A DNA stretch of 64,000 nt from Metaphire vulgaris (GCA_018105865.1 CM030856.1:5544220-5608219), one strand, 5' to 3'. Positions 12,833 to 44,800 are shown, counted from the first letter of the stretch. The notes: generated from the letters alone by a model not told the origin. A program made the numbers and translations.

Positions 12833-13653
12833 TTCAAACAGAACAGCTCAAAGTGAATTGGTTGGGACAAAAGACCTTTTGCATGACTGTATCTGGAGCA
12901 TATGCACTTGAATGGAAATTTAATTTTTGGCAACGTGGTTTACATGATTTTCAAGCAGTATTTACCAGTAATTTTCATATTCAAAACATCAGAAGTATCT
13001 TATTTGTCATAAGCAGTGGGGAGGTGGGCCAAGCAATCTGGGCAATACCATCTTGCTGGGGTCATATATGTTGGGTTGATGAGCCAGATATGGAAAGATT
13101 TCAGCCTAGAACTGATTTATCTAAGAAACAGGATCATTTACTTATTCAGTACTCATGACCACAATTCTGGTGACACCAACAGTACCGGCATATGACATTG
13201 GGCATAGGCACAGAGTTTAAGACAAAAAAACTGGAGCATAAAAAGCATATGCATCTTTGGTATAGTATATTTAGATACACAGCAGCCTTATCCATAAAAC
13301 TCAGTACAGACGAATCTCAAAATTCTAGCATTAAAAGCATGAAAATTATGATGATTTTCTAAAATTTTAGCTTTAAAAGTCTATAAAAAAGTGCATAGTG
13401 CTGTAAAAGTTCCTAAATAAACTTTTAGACAACGTGCTATCAGTGTAACAGAATATAATCCAGGAAGCAGTAACACAAGATTACCACAGAATCAATTTTA
13501 TCTGTGCTACAAGATACAAAAAGTCCAGTTCAAGTGCTATTAGAATTCATGTACATACATTTCAAGCATACATATTAATTAAAGCAAATCAAGGAAACAT
13601 GATTTGTTAAAAATTTACATTATTCCCGGATCTGCCTGCACAGAAAATGTCGA

Positions 13654-31437
<17,784 letters not shown>

Positions 31438-32176
31438 CTGAAAAAGGCCAAAAATGCGAACAAAATTCAGCAGGCCCAATCTTTGTAAAGGCAGTCACTC
31501 AGAACAGTCGGCAAAAATATACATTTCTAAAGTTTCAAGTAAGTACCTGTGATGTTATTAAGTTAATAACAACTGCATTTTTGTGCCTTGCATAATAAAG
31601 ATATGCTCGTGGGAAGCACGGATTATGCTGCCTTGCCAAAAACTCAACACCAGCACCAGCGGGAACATACCTCGAGTGCCTGTCAAGCACTTGGAGCAAC
31701 AAGGAATTCACAATTAGATATCAAGGATTGCAACACAAAGGGTTCCAGAGTGTTTCAAGTATAGAGGACTGATAATTGGCTCAACACACAAAGAAAGTCC
31801 TGCACAGCCAAAACACACACTGCGAAAAACCAGTCCAAAAACCTTAGATTACTAGTTTGGAGCCTACGACTCTCACTCCTGACCCTCACTCACATAACTC
31901 AAAATTGTTTGGCTCTGAAGACACAGACCTATCAAAAGTGTTTCATGCTAATGACCACAAATCATTGCTTGATAAACTTAAAATCTATGGAACTGCAGGT
32001 ACTCCTTATAACTGGTTTGAAACAATCTTTCTAATTGCAAACAACATGTACAAGTCAACTCCTATAACTCATCTCTTCTTGACATTTAGTTTCACAGAAC
32101 ACTTCAATTTCACAGAAGACAACAAACTGAAAATATTTTCTGAGTGATATCTGTTTGTGGACTCTCACTATCAATC

Positions 32177-32272
32177 TATAATATAATATAATATAATATA
32201 ATATAATATAATATAATATAATATAATATAATATAATATAATATAATATAATATAATATAATATAATAAATA
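32177..32272. repeat. ATAAT pentanucleotide microsatellite
   Basis: About 18 units of ATAAT, perfect for most of its length. Confidence 0.95.
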
Positions 32273-33280
32273 ATGTGATTTTAAGTGGTTTAGGAGGCTA
32301 AGTAAGCCTGTGTGAAAACCACTGATGTAACAATCTGCATTCAATAACCTAGTTATCGAGATAGCCTTTGAATCCATTTACTGTTTCAACTGTCACTCCC
32401 ACCTTGTCAGACCACATGGTTGAAGCAGAAACACTGCCAAGACTGCATAACTAGGACCAGTATATGAAGCACTTTGTGTACAAAAGTCAATTATGAAACT
32501 CTATAAATAGCAGAGTTTCTCAATTAAAATAACTTTCATTTAGCCCACTTTCACTACAGCAGTAAACAAATCAACTCCATTTCCAAAGACTTTACAATTT
32601 CCTACCGTTTGGGTGAGAATATTCCACTATGGGGTGAGAACAGACTAATCTGGGGAGGAGAATATTCTACTGTGGGGCGAGAATAATCCAACTTCAAGCC
32701 ACATCGTCGAATATTAACTATAGGCATCATCCAAACCGACCCAGTCAGGCCCATCAACAGAAAATCCAGGCCCCAAGCAAAGCCAGTCACTGGTCCCTAA
32801 ACTATTGGTAAATCATAACAATTTTAGCTGATGACCTTTTTTCTTGTCAAGACTTTTAAACTATCATGTGCACAAATACCATACCATGCTTGGCTGTCCC
32901 AAGGTCCTTACAAAACCCTCTACATCACCCATCACATTCGGTTGCAAAACCATTCAGTCACAACTATAATATAACAACTTTTGTAACTTTATTGTGGGCC
33001 CCTACAAGTCGCCGGGGCCCCTAAGCATTTGCCCCATGCCCGCTCTTGGTGGGCCTGGATGCAGTCACCATTTATGTTCTATCATCAGCTAACATAAAAT
33101 GATGATAGGCAGTCAATCAAAAACAACTAATTTCATTATAAAAATATTGATGGATGGCAATAATGCAAAATCATTCCAAATTACGTTCATCTCGGTTCCA
33201 ATGCAGTATTGACATCAATGGAACATAAATGAATATTGTTTTTAAAACTGTAAAACTCATTCTGTCTCTTCAACAATTAT

Positions 33281-33369
33281 TTAACCCTTAAACGACCGGA
33301 ACCGAGTATAGTACTCGGTTACAATTGCATATACAGTAGTTACAAAGTATCTGGTGGTTTAAGGGTTAA
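33281..33369. mobile_element. TTAA-bounded mini-element, second family
   Basis: TTAACCCTTAAACGACC to GGTTTAAGGGTTAA, with core ACCGAGTATAGTACTCGGT. 89 bases. Confidence 0.78.
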
Positions 33370-35519
33370 GACAGTGATTATGCAGCAAAGATCTCTGTAT
33401 AAAGCTCCTAAGTCTGGTCTCCAAACACACCCAGTCACAAGCATTATCATTTCCCAATATATACTGTACTTCTATACTTCATGTCAGGCTAAATGAATCC
33501 AAACAGCACCTCACAATCATCAGCTAGATTATCGTAAATATTTTATCAGTTCTCTGTCAACTATCTTATTTGACCAGACTGATACAAGTTGCATTATCAT
33601 TAATATCACTGGTAGTTCCAAATACTCCTGTGTACACTTCAGTTTAAGAATCAATGATTAGACAAGTATGGTGATTGCACAGGTCATCTTCTGTATTAGC
33701 CTACAAGGAAAGTACTTTTATCATTACTAACCTCTCAAGTAAACTTTTATTTTTAAACCTATCAACATCTTCTAGAGCAGGAGTAAACAAAATCCTTTAC
33801 AATTCATACATGTATTATTGAACAAACATGTATGTTTCTTCTTTTATTCTCCAGCAAACATTTTCATTTTAACACAGGTTTCAGTATATCAATTGCCACT
33901 AAGTTATTTGGCTACTATTCTATCTTGTCGTAATTCCAAACTGTATTGTATTTGTATAGTCATCAAAAAAGTATGCAATCCTGAATCAAAAGTCTCTTCA
34001 GAAATCTCTAACCAGTGATTTGCAGCTGTTGATAGCTCAGGCCGTTACTCACTGACGTCATGATGAAATTCAGTTCATCAGATTCAGTGACACAGTATCT
34101 TGTGCCAAGTTATATATTTTCTAAAAGCGTAAAGAACAAATGACTAACAAAAGTAAAATACAAACTGATGTCGCAAAATACATCATTTCAAAAAGTCAGA
34201 CATCATTGCAATGCCTCTTATTACATTCCTCTTCAAGTCACATAAGTTAAAAATAAACCCAGTCAAGTGTATCATTCCACATTCCATAAAGATAATGTCA
34301 ACATTACTTAACAACACAATTTAAACAGTTACTTGAATGTAGCACTAATGTTACATTAAGTTATGCGACAACTTGTAAGGCACCTCTTCTGACTGAAAGA
34401 TCATCCACAAGGGCTCCCACTATGATAGCTAATAGCTAATAGCTATGAAAGTAGAAAATGTATAGTTTGTCTATCTACTGCAAATCTTGTTATAATCCTC
34501 CATAAAAATACTTTGCTGCGACTGCCTACCTGGAGCTACAACCTTGACCACCACGGACTACGGATTACGGACTATAGATCTCACCCGGATTGAGCACACG
34601 TGAATAAGGTGGTGCACTGCACCAAGCTTTCGGGCAGCACTATAGAAATTTTGTCTAACTTATATTTTGGGGGCACTTCATAAAGAATGCCATGGAGCCA
34701 GAAGAGACAAGCTTATATATCCTCAAGCTCAGACCATCCCAGAGAATGGGGCCAAGAGATGACAAGCCTTGCTTCTGAAACAAGTGAAGATATGCCAAGC
34801 AGGCCCTGAGTCATAAAGAAGAGCCATTATGTTGTCATGTTTAGATTTTGTTCAAGGTCATAGATAGCATAACTGCTAAATTTCATACTCCCATAAACGA
34901 AATGAAAAGTCTACACAAATCGTGTTAATCTGTCACACGTATTATCCCAATCGAACAACGGCGTCCTCAGGCTTTAAATTTGGGAGGCCAAGTCCAAAAG
35001 TTGGGACACCCATATGAATGTGGTTGTTCCAAGTTGCACAGGACAATAACCGACTCAATTGGCCACTGATCCTATCCTGGAGCCACCACCGCTGCTAAGC
35101 CACAGCCTTCTTTCCATTACCTCTACGTTGTTCAAGAAACATAAGAGCAGCTACACAGATCTTACATTTACATTACAAGTCTGCACGGATTCGCCCATCA
35201 CGAAAAACTTCTAACAGAGTCCAAAAACGATAACAGATCGCCCGCTCTGCTTACATTCTGTCGACAAAACCATCCGCTGGACGCGATCGTTTGCTTCCTT
35301 CGACAAATAATAAACTTAAATTTGATTTATTTTATTTTGAAATCAAGAAAAACTGCGTTTAATTCGAGGACAACACAACGCCACAGCGATCAGCTTAACT
35401 AAGCAACACACAACTTCCTAGGACATCAGACATCGTCGTCAGATGTCACCACCGTCTCAATGGCCGTGTATGCAAGTAAGGTACAGTACTATTCCTATTG
35501 AAACTGTAGATCACCATTT

Positions 35520-36000
35520 TTCGTGACATTTCGAACGCTCTAGAATAAAACTGGGGCAGAATATATTGACTATTTTAGTACGGTTTGATGCAATGAAGAT
35601 GTAGACACAAGAAAATGTGGATATAATTCGTTTCATCACTCTTCTGAATTTTTAATGTCTATAGCTTACTGTAGCATTAGTCCTTCCACAGTCCAATGTC
35701 AAACAAATTTTAAGATATTTTTCTGGTCTATAAAACCTGTGATACAAGAAACTAGCTATCTTAAGACCCCTCTTATCTCTCGATCGACTTTGTAACCATT
35801 TGACAGATAATTGTTTTCTGGAAGGAAGACTTTGTATAGTGTTGCTTGACATAGCTCACTATTTTTTGTGGCATTTGGAACGCTCTAGTATAAAACTGAG
35901 GCAGAAGATATTGACTGTTCTAGTATGGTTTGATGCAATGAAGATGGGATCACAAGAAAATTTGGATAAAATTCGTTTCAAGTCTTCTGAATTTTTGCAT
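35520..36000 (+). repeat. satellite-like direct repeat, unit about 345 bp
   Basis: CATTTCGAACGCTCTAGAAT at about 35526 recurs as CATTTGGAACGCTCTAGTAT at about 35870. Each is followed by AGAATATATTGAC/AGAAGATATTGAC and a TACGGTTTGATGCAATGAAG-like block. Related units occur at 41575-41985. Confidence 0.75.
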
Positions 36001-36991
36001 ATTTATAGCCTTTTGTACATCAATTGTAGAATATTATCATTAATGAAAAAATACAGCATTGGTGTTCTTGGTTGTGATTGCAATGTTTTAACAAGCCTTA
36101 AACTTCGTTTTGCTTCGAAATCCATGTCACCATGTGTGTTCACAATTTTTGCACAGTACTGTAGAGGTGCATAATTATTATAAATTGAAAATCTGCAGGG
36201 TTACAATGATAATTTTTTGTGCTTTGTGTAGTGATAATTTTCCAGACAACCTCTTTTGTTTGTTTTTTACTCAGATGTCCACAAATCAAATTTTCTGAGT
36301 GTAGTGCATTGATAAATTTTCCTTAAAATGCTCTGAATCAAATAAACAGTTGGCATGGTATGGATCCTCTGGTCATAAGCTGTTAGTACCGGTAGTCAAC
36401 TAAAAGTTGCACATCATGTCAGTGGGTAGTCTGTGGCTAATATCTATGAGCCATCTTGATAACAGTATGCTCTCCATTAATAACAACAACATGCAATAAG
36501 AAACAAGTTTTAACACAAAGCATTCACGTGAGTGAAAAGATTGGGTGACAATTTCTGATGGCCAATTCAAGCAACAGAGCTGTCAAGTATGTAAAGAAAA
36601 GTACCAGAGTTTAACTATGACATGGAAGTATAATTTGTATCTGCACTACTTACAAATTATTGTCATTAACTTATATTAACATACCATATTCAGCCAGCCA
36701 ACCAAGCTAGAATCCGTCTACAATAAGATAATTTCATTTTACCCAAGCCATTATATAACGGGTACACAGTTTCTTACAAAACTTAAAAACTAAAGAGTAA
36801 AGTAAATTAAATTGGGTTCATCCATATAGTACGACACAAAAAAGGCATATTTTCAATACCCCCGTTGCATACACTATACATATGCAAAATCTCCAAAATC
36901 CAACCCCACCTCAGTGCGTACGTACTACATGGATCGACCAATTCTATGATCAAGAGGATAACTAGATAATCAATCAAGAGACAGGTCAGGT

Positions 36992-39989
36992 TCAGACAAT
37001 CCTGCACACGTCAAGCATGCAGAAAGTGGCCCGGCACGTCGGGCACGGAGACCGAGAGCTCATCCACGTCTCGGGCTGCGACTGATCCTGACGGCTGGCG
37101 AACCACTTGCTCATGCACTCGAGGCACCACATCGGCCGACAGTAGCACTGCAGGCACGTGCCAGTTGACGGATCGCTGCAGAGTTTCTGAAGCTTAACGT
37201 TCGCCGGCGTCTGCATACATCCGATACATTGTTCCAACTCCTAGACGGTGTCACACAAAGCTATTAGAACTCATGCACCGTGATTTTTAACACTACGATA
37301 ATAGCCCTATTAGAAGGGGAACAACAACGTTGCCACAATCTGGCATTCTGCACATTATGCTGTGATAGTGCCAGCCACTAGGTTATCGCTGCTATTTTTT
37401 GTTTCGTTATCGCTGCTATTGTTATCATTATCGCTGCTATTGTTGTTATCGTTATCGCTGCTATTTTTGTTATTGTTATAGTTAATCAAAAGACAAGCTC
37501 TGAGGGCCAGGTGGCTAAGATCAAAATGTTCGACTCAATGGAATGTTGTGATCGACTAAGGCTTGTCCTCACCCAGAAGGAGAAAGTTCAAGCCAAATTC
37601 ATGTCAGAGGTGGCTCCATAGTGTTTGATCTGGCATGAGACTTTAAATTAGGGTTAGTGGGTGCTTTGAGTGACAATGAACTCAATACTGTTGATGTTCA
37701 AATATCATACATGCTGCTAAAACAATTTTTCAGGAGACGCAGTCTATGCCAAATGAAAAACCAAATTCACAATGAAAAGCTTTAAAAAGTTTTAAATAAA
37801 GCAAAGAATAAAGTTCTTCAATGTCAAGTGGCTGATGGACATCAACAGCTATGGCTTACCACATCGTTGGGTTTCTGCAAAACTTCATTCTGAGCAACTT
37901 GGTATCGGAAAGCTTCAAGAAATCGATCCGAAAGTGACTGCCGTATGACAACATTCCGAGCATTAAGGATCGGACTTCGAAGTTTATCTTTAAGGTCACT
38001 GTACTCAACGGCATTGAGCCTAAACACATTGAATTAGGAAAAATTAAAACAGACAGTTAGAAAAAGTGAACTGTTATCAGCGTTAAAGAAATTATCAACA
38101 GTAGAAAATGAATAAATAAGAAAAGGAAGCATTATGGAAACATTAATATTAATATATTTAACATTTGAACTTTAACTAGCTACAAGCTATAATGAGCTTT
38201 TATCCTGAAAAGTAACTCTCCCTCAAATGATAATCTAGAGTCAATTCAATTGCCAGAAAAAAATGGGGGCTAAGTTAGTGCAGATACTCACAAATTTAGT
38301 AATAACTATATGCAAAAATACTAAAGTTAATAAACTGATCAACATCTTAACTAATCACTCATCCATCATTTTCCAAATAATGCAAACATAACAACAAAGA
38401 TGACAACACTCGAACTCACCGAATTCTGAACGGTTTTAGCCTTTGATCGATACTTGTGACTGTTATGTTTAAGAACTGGACTTCGGTTGCATTCTCGTGA
38501 TAAAGTTGATGCTCTTCGGTCCCAACGATCGAAAGATGAATGTCGCCCTGATGGCCAACGTGTATATAATACGTCGACGTGAGAATCAGCCACGAATCGG
38601 TCACAATCAGCCGTCGTCCATGAAGCCCGGTCGAGAATTTGTCAAAGCGACGAAATTCAATGTTTATTGACGACGCAATTGCATGCCAAGAACTGCCAGA
38701 TGGAGCAAGATGCTGCAACAGCTTTGCGATCGGATGGTTCTGCCACTTGTTGCGAGACCAGTAATAAGCAACTGCAGCAGTACAGAAAGGCAGCAACAGG
38801 CAAATTGCAAGGAAAATTTTCCATAGAATATTCAATGCCACTGGGTTCACAGAATGTTCGTTCTCTGTGCTGATAAATATGTTACCGATGTAGTAACCTG
38901 TCGAATAACAGAAAAAACATAAAACAAAACCATGATATGATTAAAAAGAACAACATAACAAATAATAGACAGTACAAGTAACTACATGATGTCTGCTAGG
39001 CCTACTCTAAAAAAATTAATCTAATAAGTTTTCAAAGCCTCAAACTGCCTAAATAGAAATGCTATCAAAAACTTGACTCCAAAAGCTTTACTCTACTTTC
39101 AACTACCAATTACTAAAACCAGGCATTTCCAAGTTGATAATTTAGAATGCTTACAATCAACAGGTTGCTAAATCATACAGGTTAGAGTTTTACCTGAGGC
39201 TATACATATAATACTATTTCATCCCATTGCTAATTGACAATCCAATCATCAATTTCTATAGCACCACTTCATAATGTTTCAAAGGATGAGTCAATGGTGG
39301 ATAAGCTAGGGCAAAATGATGGGTTTTGAGTCTGGATCTACAACTAGATGGAGAGTTTGCAGTGCGCAGAGATGCAGCAATGAGTTCTTGAGCACGGGTG
39401 GCCAGTACAACAAACGCCACGCTGTGAAAACAGTTTGTATCCTGTAACCTGAGAGTTGCAGGTTCTAATTCAACCCTGGCCAGTGCTCAAGATCTTTTTC
39501 TTTAGGTGCCTTGTATCACTGCGTTGGCGACCATGGATCTCCACATCTCCCTGTCCTTTACACTTCTATTAGTTCCACTGCAGTTGTTATATCTTTCATG
39601 CCACATAGTTCAAGCTTTCGATAAATAAATGTCAGTCTTCTCCTTCCTTCTTGCCCTTTTCAACTCCACCCTTCTGGCTGCCACTGAGCCTTCCAGACTG
39701 ACGCCGAAGATCACAGCCGTGTATATAATGGCGTTACATAAATGACCCGGCGCACTGATAAAGGCGAAACGCGATTACCGAGCGGTATGAGCGAGTGGAC
39801 GATCATCGTAGCGGTCGTTCGTCGTATGTGATAGCCGACGAAGTTCATCTGCTCGCTGCCGAGGAACGAGGACAGGATGGTCTGGACGGTGAGACCGGCG
39901 GAGACGAACTCCGTCGGCGGAGCGACCAGGCACACTGCGAACAGGGCGTACCCGAGGCTGTAGAGGACGACCAGGTCGCCGCCGATCAT
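36992..39989 (-). CDS. TMEM129: TMEM129, ER-membrane RING E3 ubiquitin ligase (4 exons, complete)
   Basis: Exons in coding order: 39779-39989, 38420-38897, 37860-38019, 36992-37240. Phases match at all three GT-AG introns, giving 365 aa; human is 362 aa. The N-terminus (MIGGDLVVLYSLGYALFAVC) starts a hydrophobic segment. A second lies around HSLIPLGYYIGNIF and a third at KIFLAICLLLPFCTAAVAYYW, which fits the known multi-pass ER topology. The conserved middle reads EFRRFDKFSTG and RLIVTDSWLIL. The C-terminal RING-C2 type domain has C288, C291, C304, C312, C315, C317, C322, C325, C349, C352, C357 and C362, with CYCRPMWCLECMSKWFASRQ at its centre. Known role: a cytosol-facing ligase of ER-associated degradation, working with Derlin-1 and UBE2J2. 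The start ATG at 39989 aligns with the family start. Nothing in the gene looks broken. Confidence 0.96.
37384..37475. repeat. short tandem repeat (TTATCGCTGCTATT)
   Basis: The motif TTATCGCTGCTATT occurs four times with TTGTTATC-type spacers, in the last TMEM129 intron. Confidence 0.8.
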
Positions 39990-41034
39990 TGCGATTGTTC
40001 CGCCGAAATGTTCACGTATAATTAAATCGCGACGACATTCTTATTTCACAGTCATACATTAAGTAAAATTATTCGCGAAATCTTCGCTCCTCGTATAACT
40101 TTTGCCCACGTCGCAAAAAAGCGCTACAAAAATTCTAAAGCGACTAAATACCATCGATGAATATCTTTTAGACAAAACCGAAATCCATAGCGCCGAAGTT
40201 GGATCAGGGAGTCAGAGAGTATATAAGACGACAAGGCGCGATTTAGTGGCTTCAACTGGCTTGGGAGGCATTAATTGCTGCCTGTGTGAAAGCCACTATG
40301 GGCGCTAACGGGGCTTGAACCTGGCCAGCCCCGAGCGAGGATAGCTGAAGACTTCCCTGAAGACAAGTTGGGCCTGTTGGCTCTCAACGGTAGCCAATCA
40401 CAGTTGTTCTAGGTTATGTATATTTATGATACTATGAATATTCGTGACATTTTCGTATGAATTCTTAGCCGAGGGTATCGGCTAATCGGAATCAATCAAA
40501 TCAAATCTTTCTTTTTTCAAATCAAATCTTTATTTCTACTATTTCGTACTCAATATCAGGAATAAACAATTGAATTGCAATAAGTATAAGCTACAACGCA
40601 CTTCAATATGTCTCAGTTCATTATTAATTAGGCCTACTTATTTACTTAATAGAATTGTGTGACTTAAGCATAGGCCTATATATGCCTATTCAATATAAAT
40701 CAGTTTTAGATAAGAGAACTCAGTAAGGTAAAGACATGGCATGGTTATAAATATCATAATTATTTATTTGAATATATGCTATTTATTTGAAAATATGAAC
40801 TTCTATGGCGCCAATGTCATAATGCATAGGGAATCAACCAATAGCATACCAAAAGTAACCAAGCCAAACCGAGTAAGAGCCTGGTCAAGCCGGAAGAGTC
40901 GGTCAGATCAGATCATAAGCGGGGTACAATCTACGTTACAACTACTAGGCCTATCTTTGATTCTAGGCCCTGCCATTATAAAACAAACATAATAGGCTAC
41001 ACAGCTAGACCCATCTAGGCTATCTAGCAGTTAA

Positions 41035-41084
41035 AGCTTAATTAATTATAGCTTAATTAATTATAGCTTAATTAATTATAGCCT
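41035..41084. repeat. 16-bp tandem repeat (AGCTTAATTAATTAT)
   Basis: Three perfect copies of the 16-base unit containing TTAATTAA. Confidence 0.9.
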
Positions 41085-41574
41085 AAGCCTAATTCTGGTT
41101 CCGACCGAGAATCTCGATTGTAGGCCTAGGTCTACATAGGCCTAAGCACTTTACTTGAAATTGGTATGTACACGTGCGCCTAAATTTGTAAAATGCTTCT
41201 CAGCTGCATGGGGGGCGCAACAGGGTGGGCCAGGTGGGCCATGGCCCACCAAATATTTAGGCCCGATGGGCCACAATGTGTTTGGCCCACCCAATTTCAA
41301 TTGGCAAATTACAATGTTTTGTGGAACTAATAACCAAAAATCCCCACTAGGCCTATTTTTGGCATAATATTGCCAAATACATAAGAGACATGTCACAGAT
41401 GTGGAAGCCCATTCAAAATTATTATATTTATATAGGCCTAACCATGCAACTGTGTTTTTTCAATGATCGATTGATCGTAACGGCAAGAATTTCTCGCTGC
41501 GCTGTCTTGACTGAAATATTGGCCATTTTGGCCCACCCAATATTTGGCTTGTGGCGCACTCCATGGTTTTAATT

Positions 41575-41985
41575 CGTTTTATCACTCTTCTGAATTTTTG
41601 CATATCTAGGCCCCTATAGCCTACTGTAGCACTATAGCATTGTCCAATTTCAAACAGGGTATCAATTTTATAATATTTTTGTGGTCTATAAAACCCGACA
41701 GAGAATAGATTTCTGAAAGACTTTGATAGTGTCTTTCAAATGGCTCATTATTTTTCGTGGCATTTCGAAAGCTCTAGAAAAAAATGAGACAGAATATATT
41801 GACAATTCTAGTACGGTTTGACACAGCAAAGATGGGGACACAAGAATATGTGGTTTTAATTCGTTTCATCACTCTTCTGAATTTTTGCATATCTATAGCC
41901 TACTGTAGCATTAGTCCTTGTATTGTCCAATTTCAAACAGGCCATGTTGGCCCACCCAATATTTGGCTTGTGGCGCCCTCCATGC
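41575..41985 (+). repeat. satellite-like direct repeat related to 35520-36000
   Basis: ATCACTCTTCTGAATTTTTG occurs twice about 285 bases apart, with AGACAGAATATATTGACAAT between. The flanks carry TTGGCCCACCCAATATTTGG on both sides, so the unit may sit inside a larger element (about 41215-42005). Confidence 0.7.
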
Positions 41986-42169
41986 TCAGCTGGGTAGGCC
42001 CCTAATAGGTCTAAGACTTAGACACAAGAGGGGATTACCAGGGGCAGCGACAGAGAAAGGTGGGGTAAATAGGTAGGCCTATAATTATATATACCCACAA
42101 ATCAGTAAATATATGTTTACTATTGCCTGGCTGATCATATGTATACCTTCCCCATAGCCTAGCTATTTT

Positions 42170-42265
42170 AAGAAAGGCTGAGCGCCTATAAGAATAAGCA
42201 GCTACTGTTGTGCTGCTTTTCAAGGCGCTATAGAAATCCACGAGATTTTACTTACTTACTTATAT
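42170..42265 (+). repeat. short interspersed repeat with TACT-type tail
   Basis: GAATAAGCAGCTACTGTTGT, then GGCGCTATAGAAATCCACG, then TTACTTACTTA. Same family as 3760-3855. Confidence 0.7.
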
Positions 42266-42466
42266 ATAATATATATATATATAATTTATATATATATGTA
42301 TATAATATAGTATCTACAATTAACATATATACCTAGCCTATATACATAGGCGGATTTAGAGTTTAACCTTTTAAAGGGGGAATTAAATTTTTAAAGTCAT
42401 CCCTGCGTCAAGGGGAAGAATTTTTGGAAAAGGCGTTCATGAAAACGGGAACATATATGTTATAAA

Positions 42467-43140
42467 CTGACTATATTTCAGGCTATATAGAAGCTTTGAA
42501 GATGCGGTTTGCACCGTTGTTGAGCATTTTATTGCTCTTTCTATCCATCCGTGCCAAAAATAAAAAAGTTTGGGTAAAACCACTCTACACCCCAAAATCA
42601 GACCCCTCCACAACATTTTGTTTAAATTTTGATCAAAGGTCAATAGCAAAACGTCTTCAGCGGTAAACCCCAAATGTGAGCGATAGAGTTCTAGAGGAGT
42701 GTAATTGGAACAGAATGGTGCAAAAATTTTGAAGATCGGACCATATTTGGGGTAATTGTGGGCCTTCATCTACAAGTACCAATTGCTTGCTGAAATGACA
42801 ATTACGCGAACGGATTTTCAATTTGAAAAACCGAACAACTCAGTATATTTCAGGCTATATAGAAGCTAGAAAGATGCGGTTTGCACCATTGTTGAGCATT
42901 TTTATTGGGCTTTCAAACCATCCGTGCAAAAAAATTTTTGGGGGTAGGGTCCACTCTACACCCCAAAATCGGACCATCTCCGACAAAAATTTTTCAAAGC
43001 TCAATAAAAATGATTTTTTTCAGCGGTGACCCCAACTGTGAGCAGGAAAGTTGTTGGGAGGTGTAATTGGAACAGAATAGTGCAAAAATTTTGAAGATCG
43101 GACCATATTCGGCATAGTTATGGCCATTCTAGCCTCCGGC
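42467..43140 (+). repeat. two direct repeats of about 300 bp (GATGCGGTTTGCACC family)
   Basis: TATTTCAGGCTATATAGAAG, then GATGCGGTTTGCACC, then ACTCTACACCCCAAAATC, then TTTTGAAGATCGGACCATAT appear in the same order at 42473 and again at 42845. A partial third copy is at 45700-45790. No coding frame. Confidence 0.8.
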
Positions 43141-43559
43141 TGAAGATTTTCCTATACATTTTCCAGCCTTGGTCAGTCTACAGTCAATATCCCTTGCATA
43201 TATAGTCAGTATTATCGAAAACGGTGCTGCCGCCTATTGAATGGATGTGAGCTAACTCGGTTGCCGCGTTGGAATTTTGAAAATCGTGCAGGTCCGCAGT
43301 ACACAGTCGCTTATATTTGCGCACCGTTTTAAAACGGCTAACCCCGTTTCACTATGGTTTTCCGCCGCCGTCTTTAAAACGGCTAACCAATTTTAAAATA
43401 TTTTTAATATTTGGGTAGGCTAGCATGGGGGTGCCGTCCAGCACGCGTGCCATCCAGCACGCGACAGACCTGGTGTTGATGGAAAAAAACTTTTTTGTTT
43501 TGGTGGGATTAGTTGGGTAGGCTTAAGCCTACCCTAGCCTTTAATAAAGACGACCTATG

Positions 43560-44710
43560 GGATTGATGACACTGTTTTGTGCTGGTTTTCATCGTACCTC
43601 AAGGACCGCACTCAATATGTACGATGCAGCTCCTCCAAGTCTTCCTCAACGCTGACTGTATGTGGAGTTCCACAGGGATCGGTCCTCGGGCCGATCCTTT
43701 TTCTGTTATATACTGCAGAATTGCAGGGGCTGATCCAGAGACGCCAACTTCAACCACACTTGTATGCTGATGATACGCAAATCTATGGCACCTGTAAGCC
43801 GTCAGAGACTGCCCAGCTACAAAGCGATGTATCTGAATGTGTTGACGACGTCGGTGCATGGATGCAATCCAACAGGTTAAAACTCAACTCAGCAAAGACT
43901 GAAGCATTGTGGTGCTCGTCTGCCCGGCGCCAGCACCAGATTCCTGTGACTGGAATACGCGTTGGCAGGGAGGTCGTCATGCCGTCCGCTTTTGTCCGTG
44001 ACTTAGGCATCTACATTGACGCCGACCTGTCGATGCGGTCGCATGTCACAAGAATTGTGTCGAGTTGCTTCGCAGTCCTAAGGCAGCTACGCAGCATACG
44101 TAGGTCCGTCACACCGTCGGTGATGCAATCACTCGTTGTTGCATTGGTGCTCAGTCGGCTAGACTACGGCAACTCGACGCTTGCTGGCGTCTCCGGGCAC
44201 TTGATTGCAAAACTGCAGTCAGTCCATGCTCAGCTGCCCGTTTGATTTTTGCAGCTCGGAAATACGATCACGTGACCCAAGAGGGCGAGTTACACTGGCT
44301 TCGTTTTCCGGAAAGATAGATTTCAAACTCGCTACGTTGGCATTTAAATGTCTCCATGGATTGGCGCCGTCGTACCTGGCAAACGCTTTCGGCCGCGTGT
44401 CTGACGTCAAAACTCGATGCCACCTGCGCTCGGCGTCCACGACTGACGTTCTCGTGCCTCGAATACGGCGCTCAACGATCGGTGGCCGTGCTTTTCCGGT
44501 CGCTGCTGCTCGCGTCTGGAATGGACTTCCGCCTCACGTGAGGTCATCAACGACGCTGGAGACATTCAATATAGCGCCTCAAAACCGAGCTATTTATTAG
44601 ATGCTATGATGTAGTGTGACCACCTCTGTACAATTCATTACTGTTTAATATTGTTATTGTTACGTGCCCTTGCAGTCGTTAGACATTATGTCACGATAAT
44701 CTTGTCCTTG

Positions 44711-44800
<90 letters not shown>
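43560..44800 (+). pseudogene. decayed 3' part of a non-LTR retrotransposon (reverse transcriptase)
   Basis: The frame from about 43565 reads WFSSYLKDRTQYV, then GVPQGSVLGPILFLLY, then YADDTQIYG with the catalytic YADD, then the thumb region ending LQSVHA. The frame breaks near 44235 and continues in another frame (YDHV to HWLRFPERIDFKLATLAF and RVWNGLPPHVRSS). It breaks again near 44560 (then LKTELFIRCYD). There is no endonuclease and no N-terminal RT part, so the copy is 5' truncated. A short 3' region leads into a long AAT repeat (about 44707-44800), like the simple-repeat tail of CR1/RTE-type elements. Not functional. Confidence 0.9.

Larger units (their letters stand above)
31438..36991. 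other. region between the first located HECT exon and TMEM129
   Basis: Should contain the 5' exon(s) and promoter of the HECT gene, since the exon at 31296-31437 starts inside the C2 domain at phase 1. No clear ATG exon was found. It holds the ATAAT microsatellite, the TTAA element at 33281, a retroelement 3' end at 34560-34665 and the satellite-like units at 35520-36000. Confidence 0.6.

Noticed and set aside
34532..34560. Candidate first C2 exon of the HECT gene (VVVKVVAP, phase 1 donor)
   Set aside because: An in-frame stop lies just upstream, there is no ATG, and the adjoining sequence is repeat-derived. It is kept only as a suggestion.
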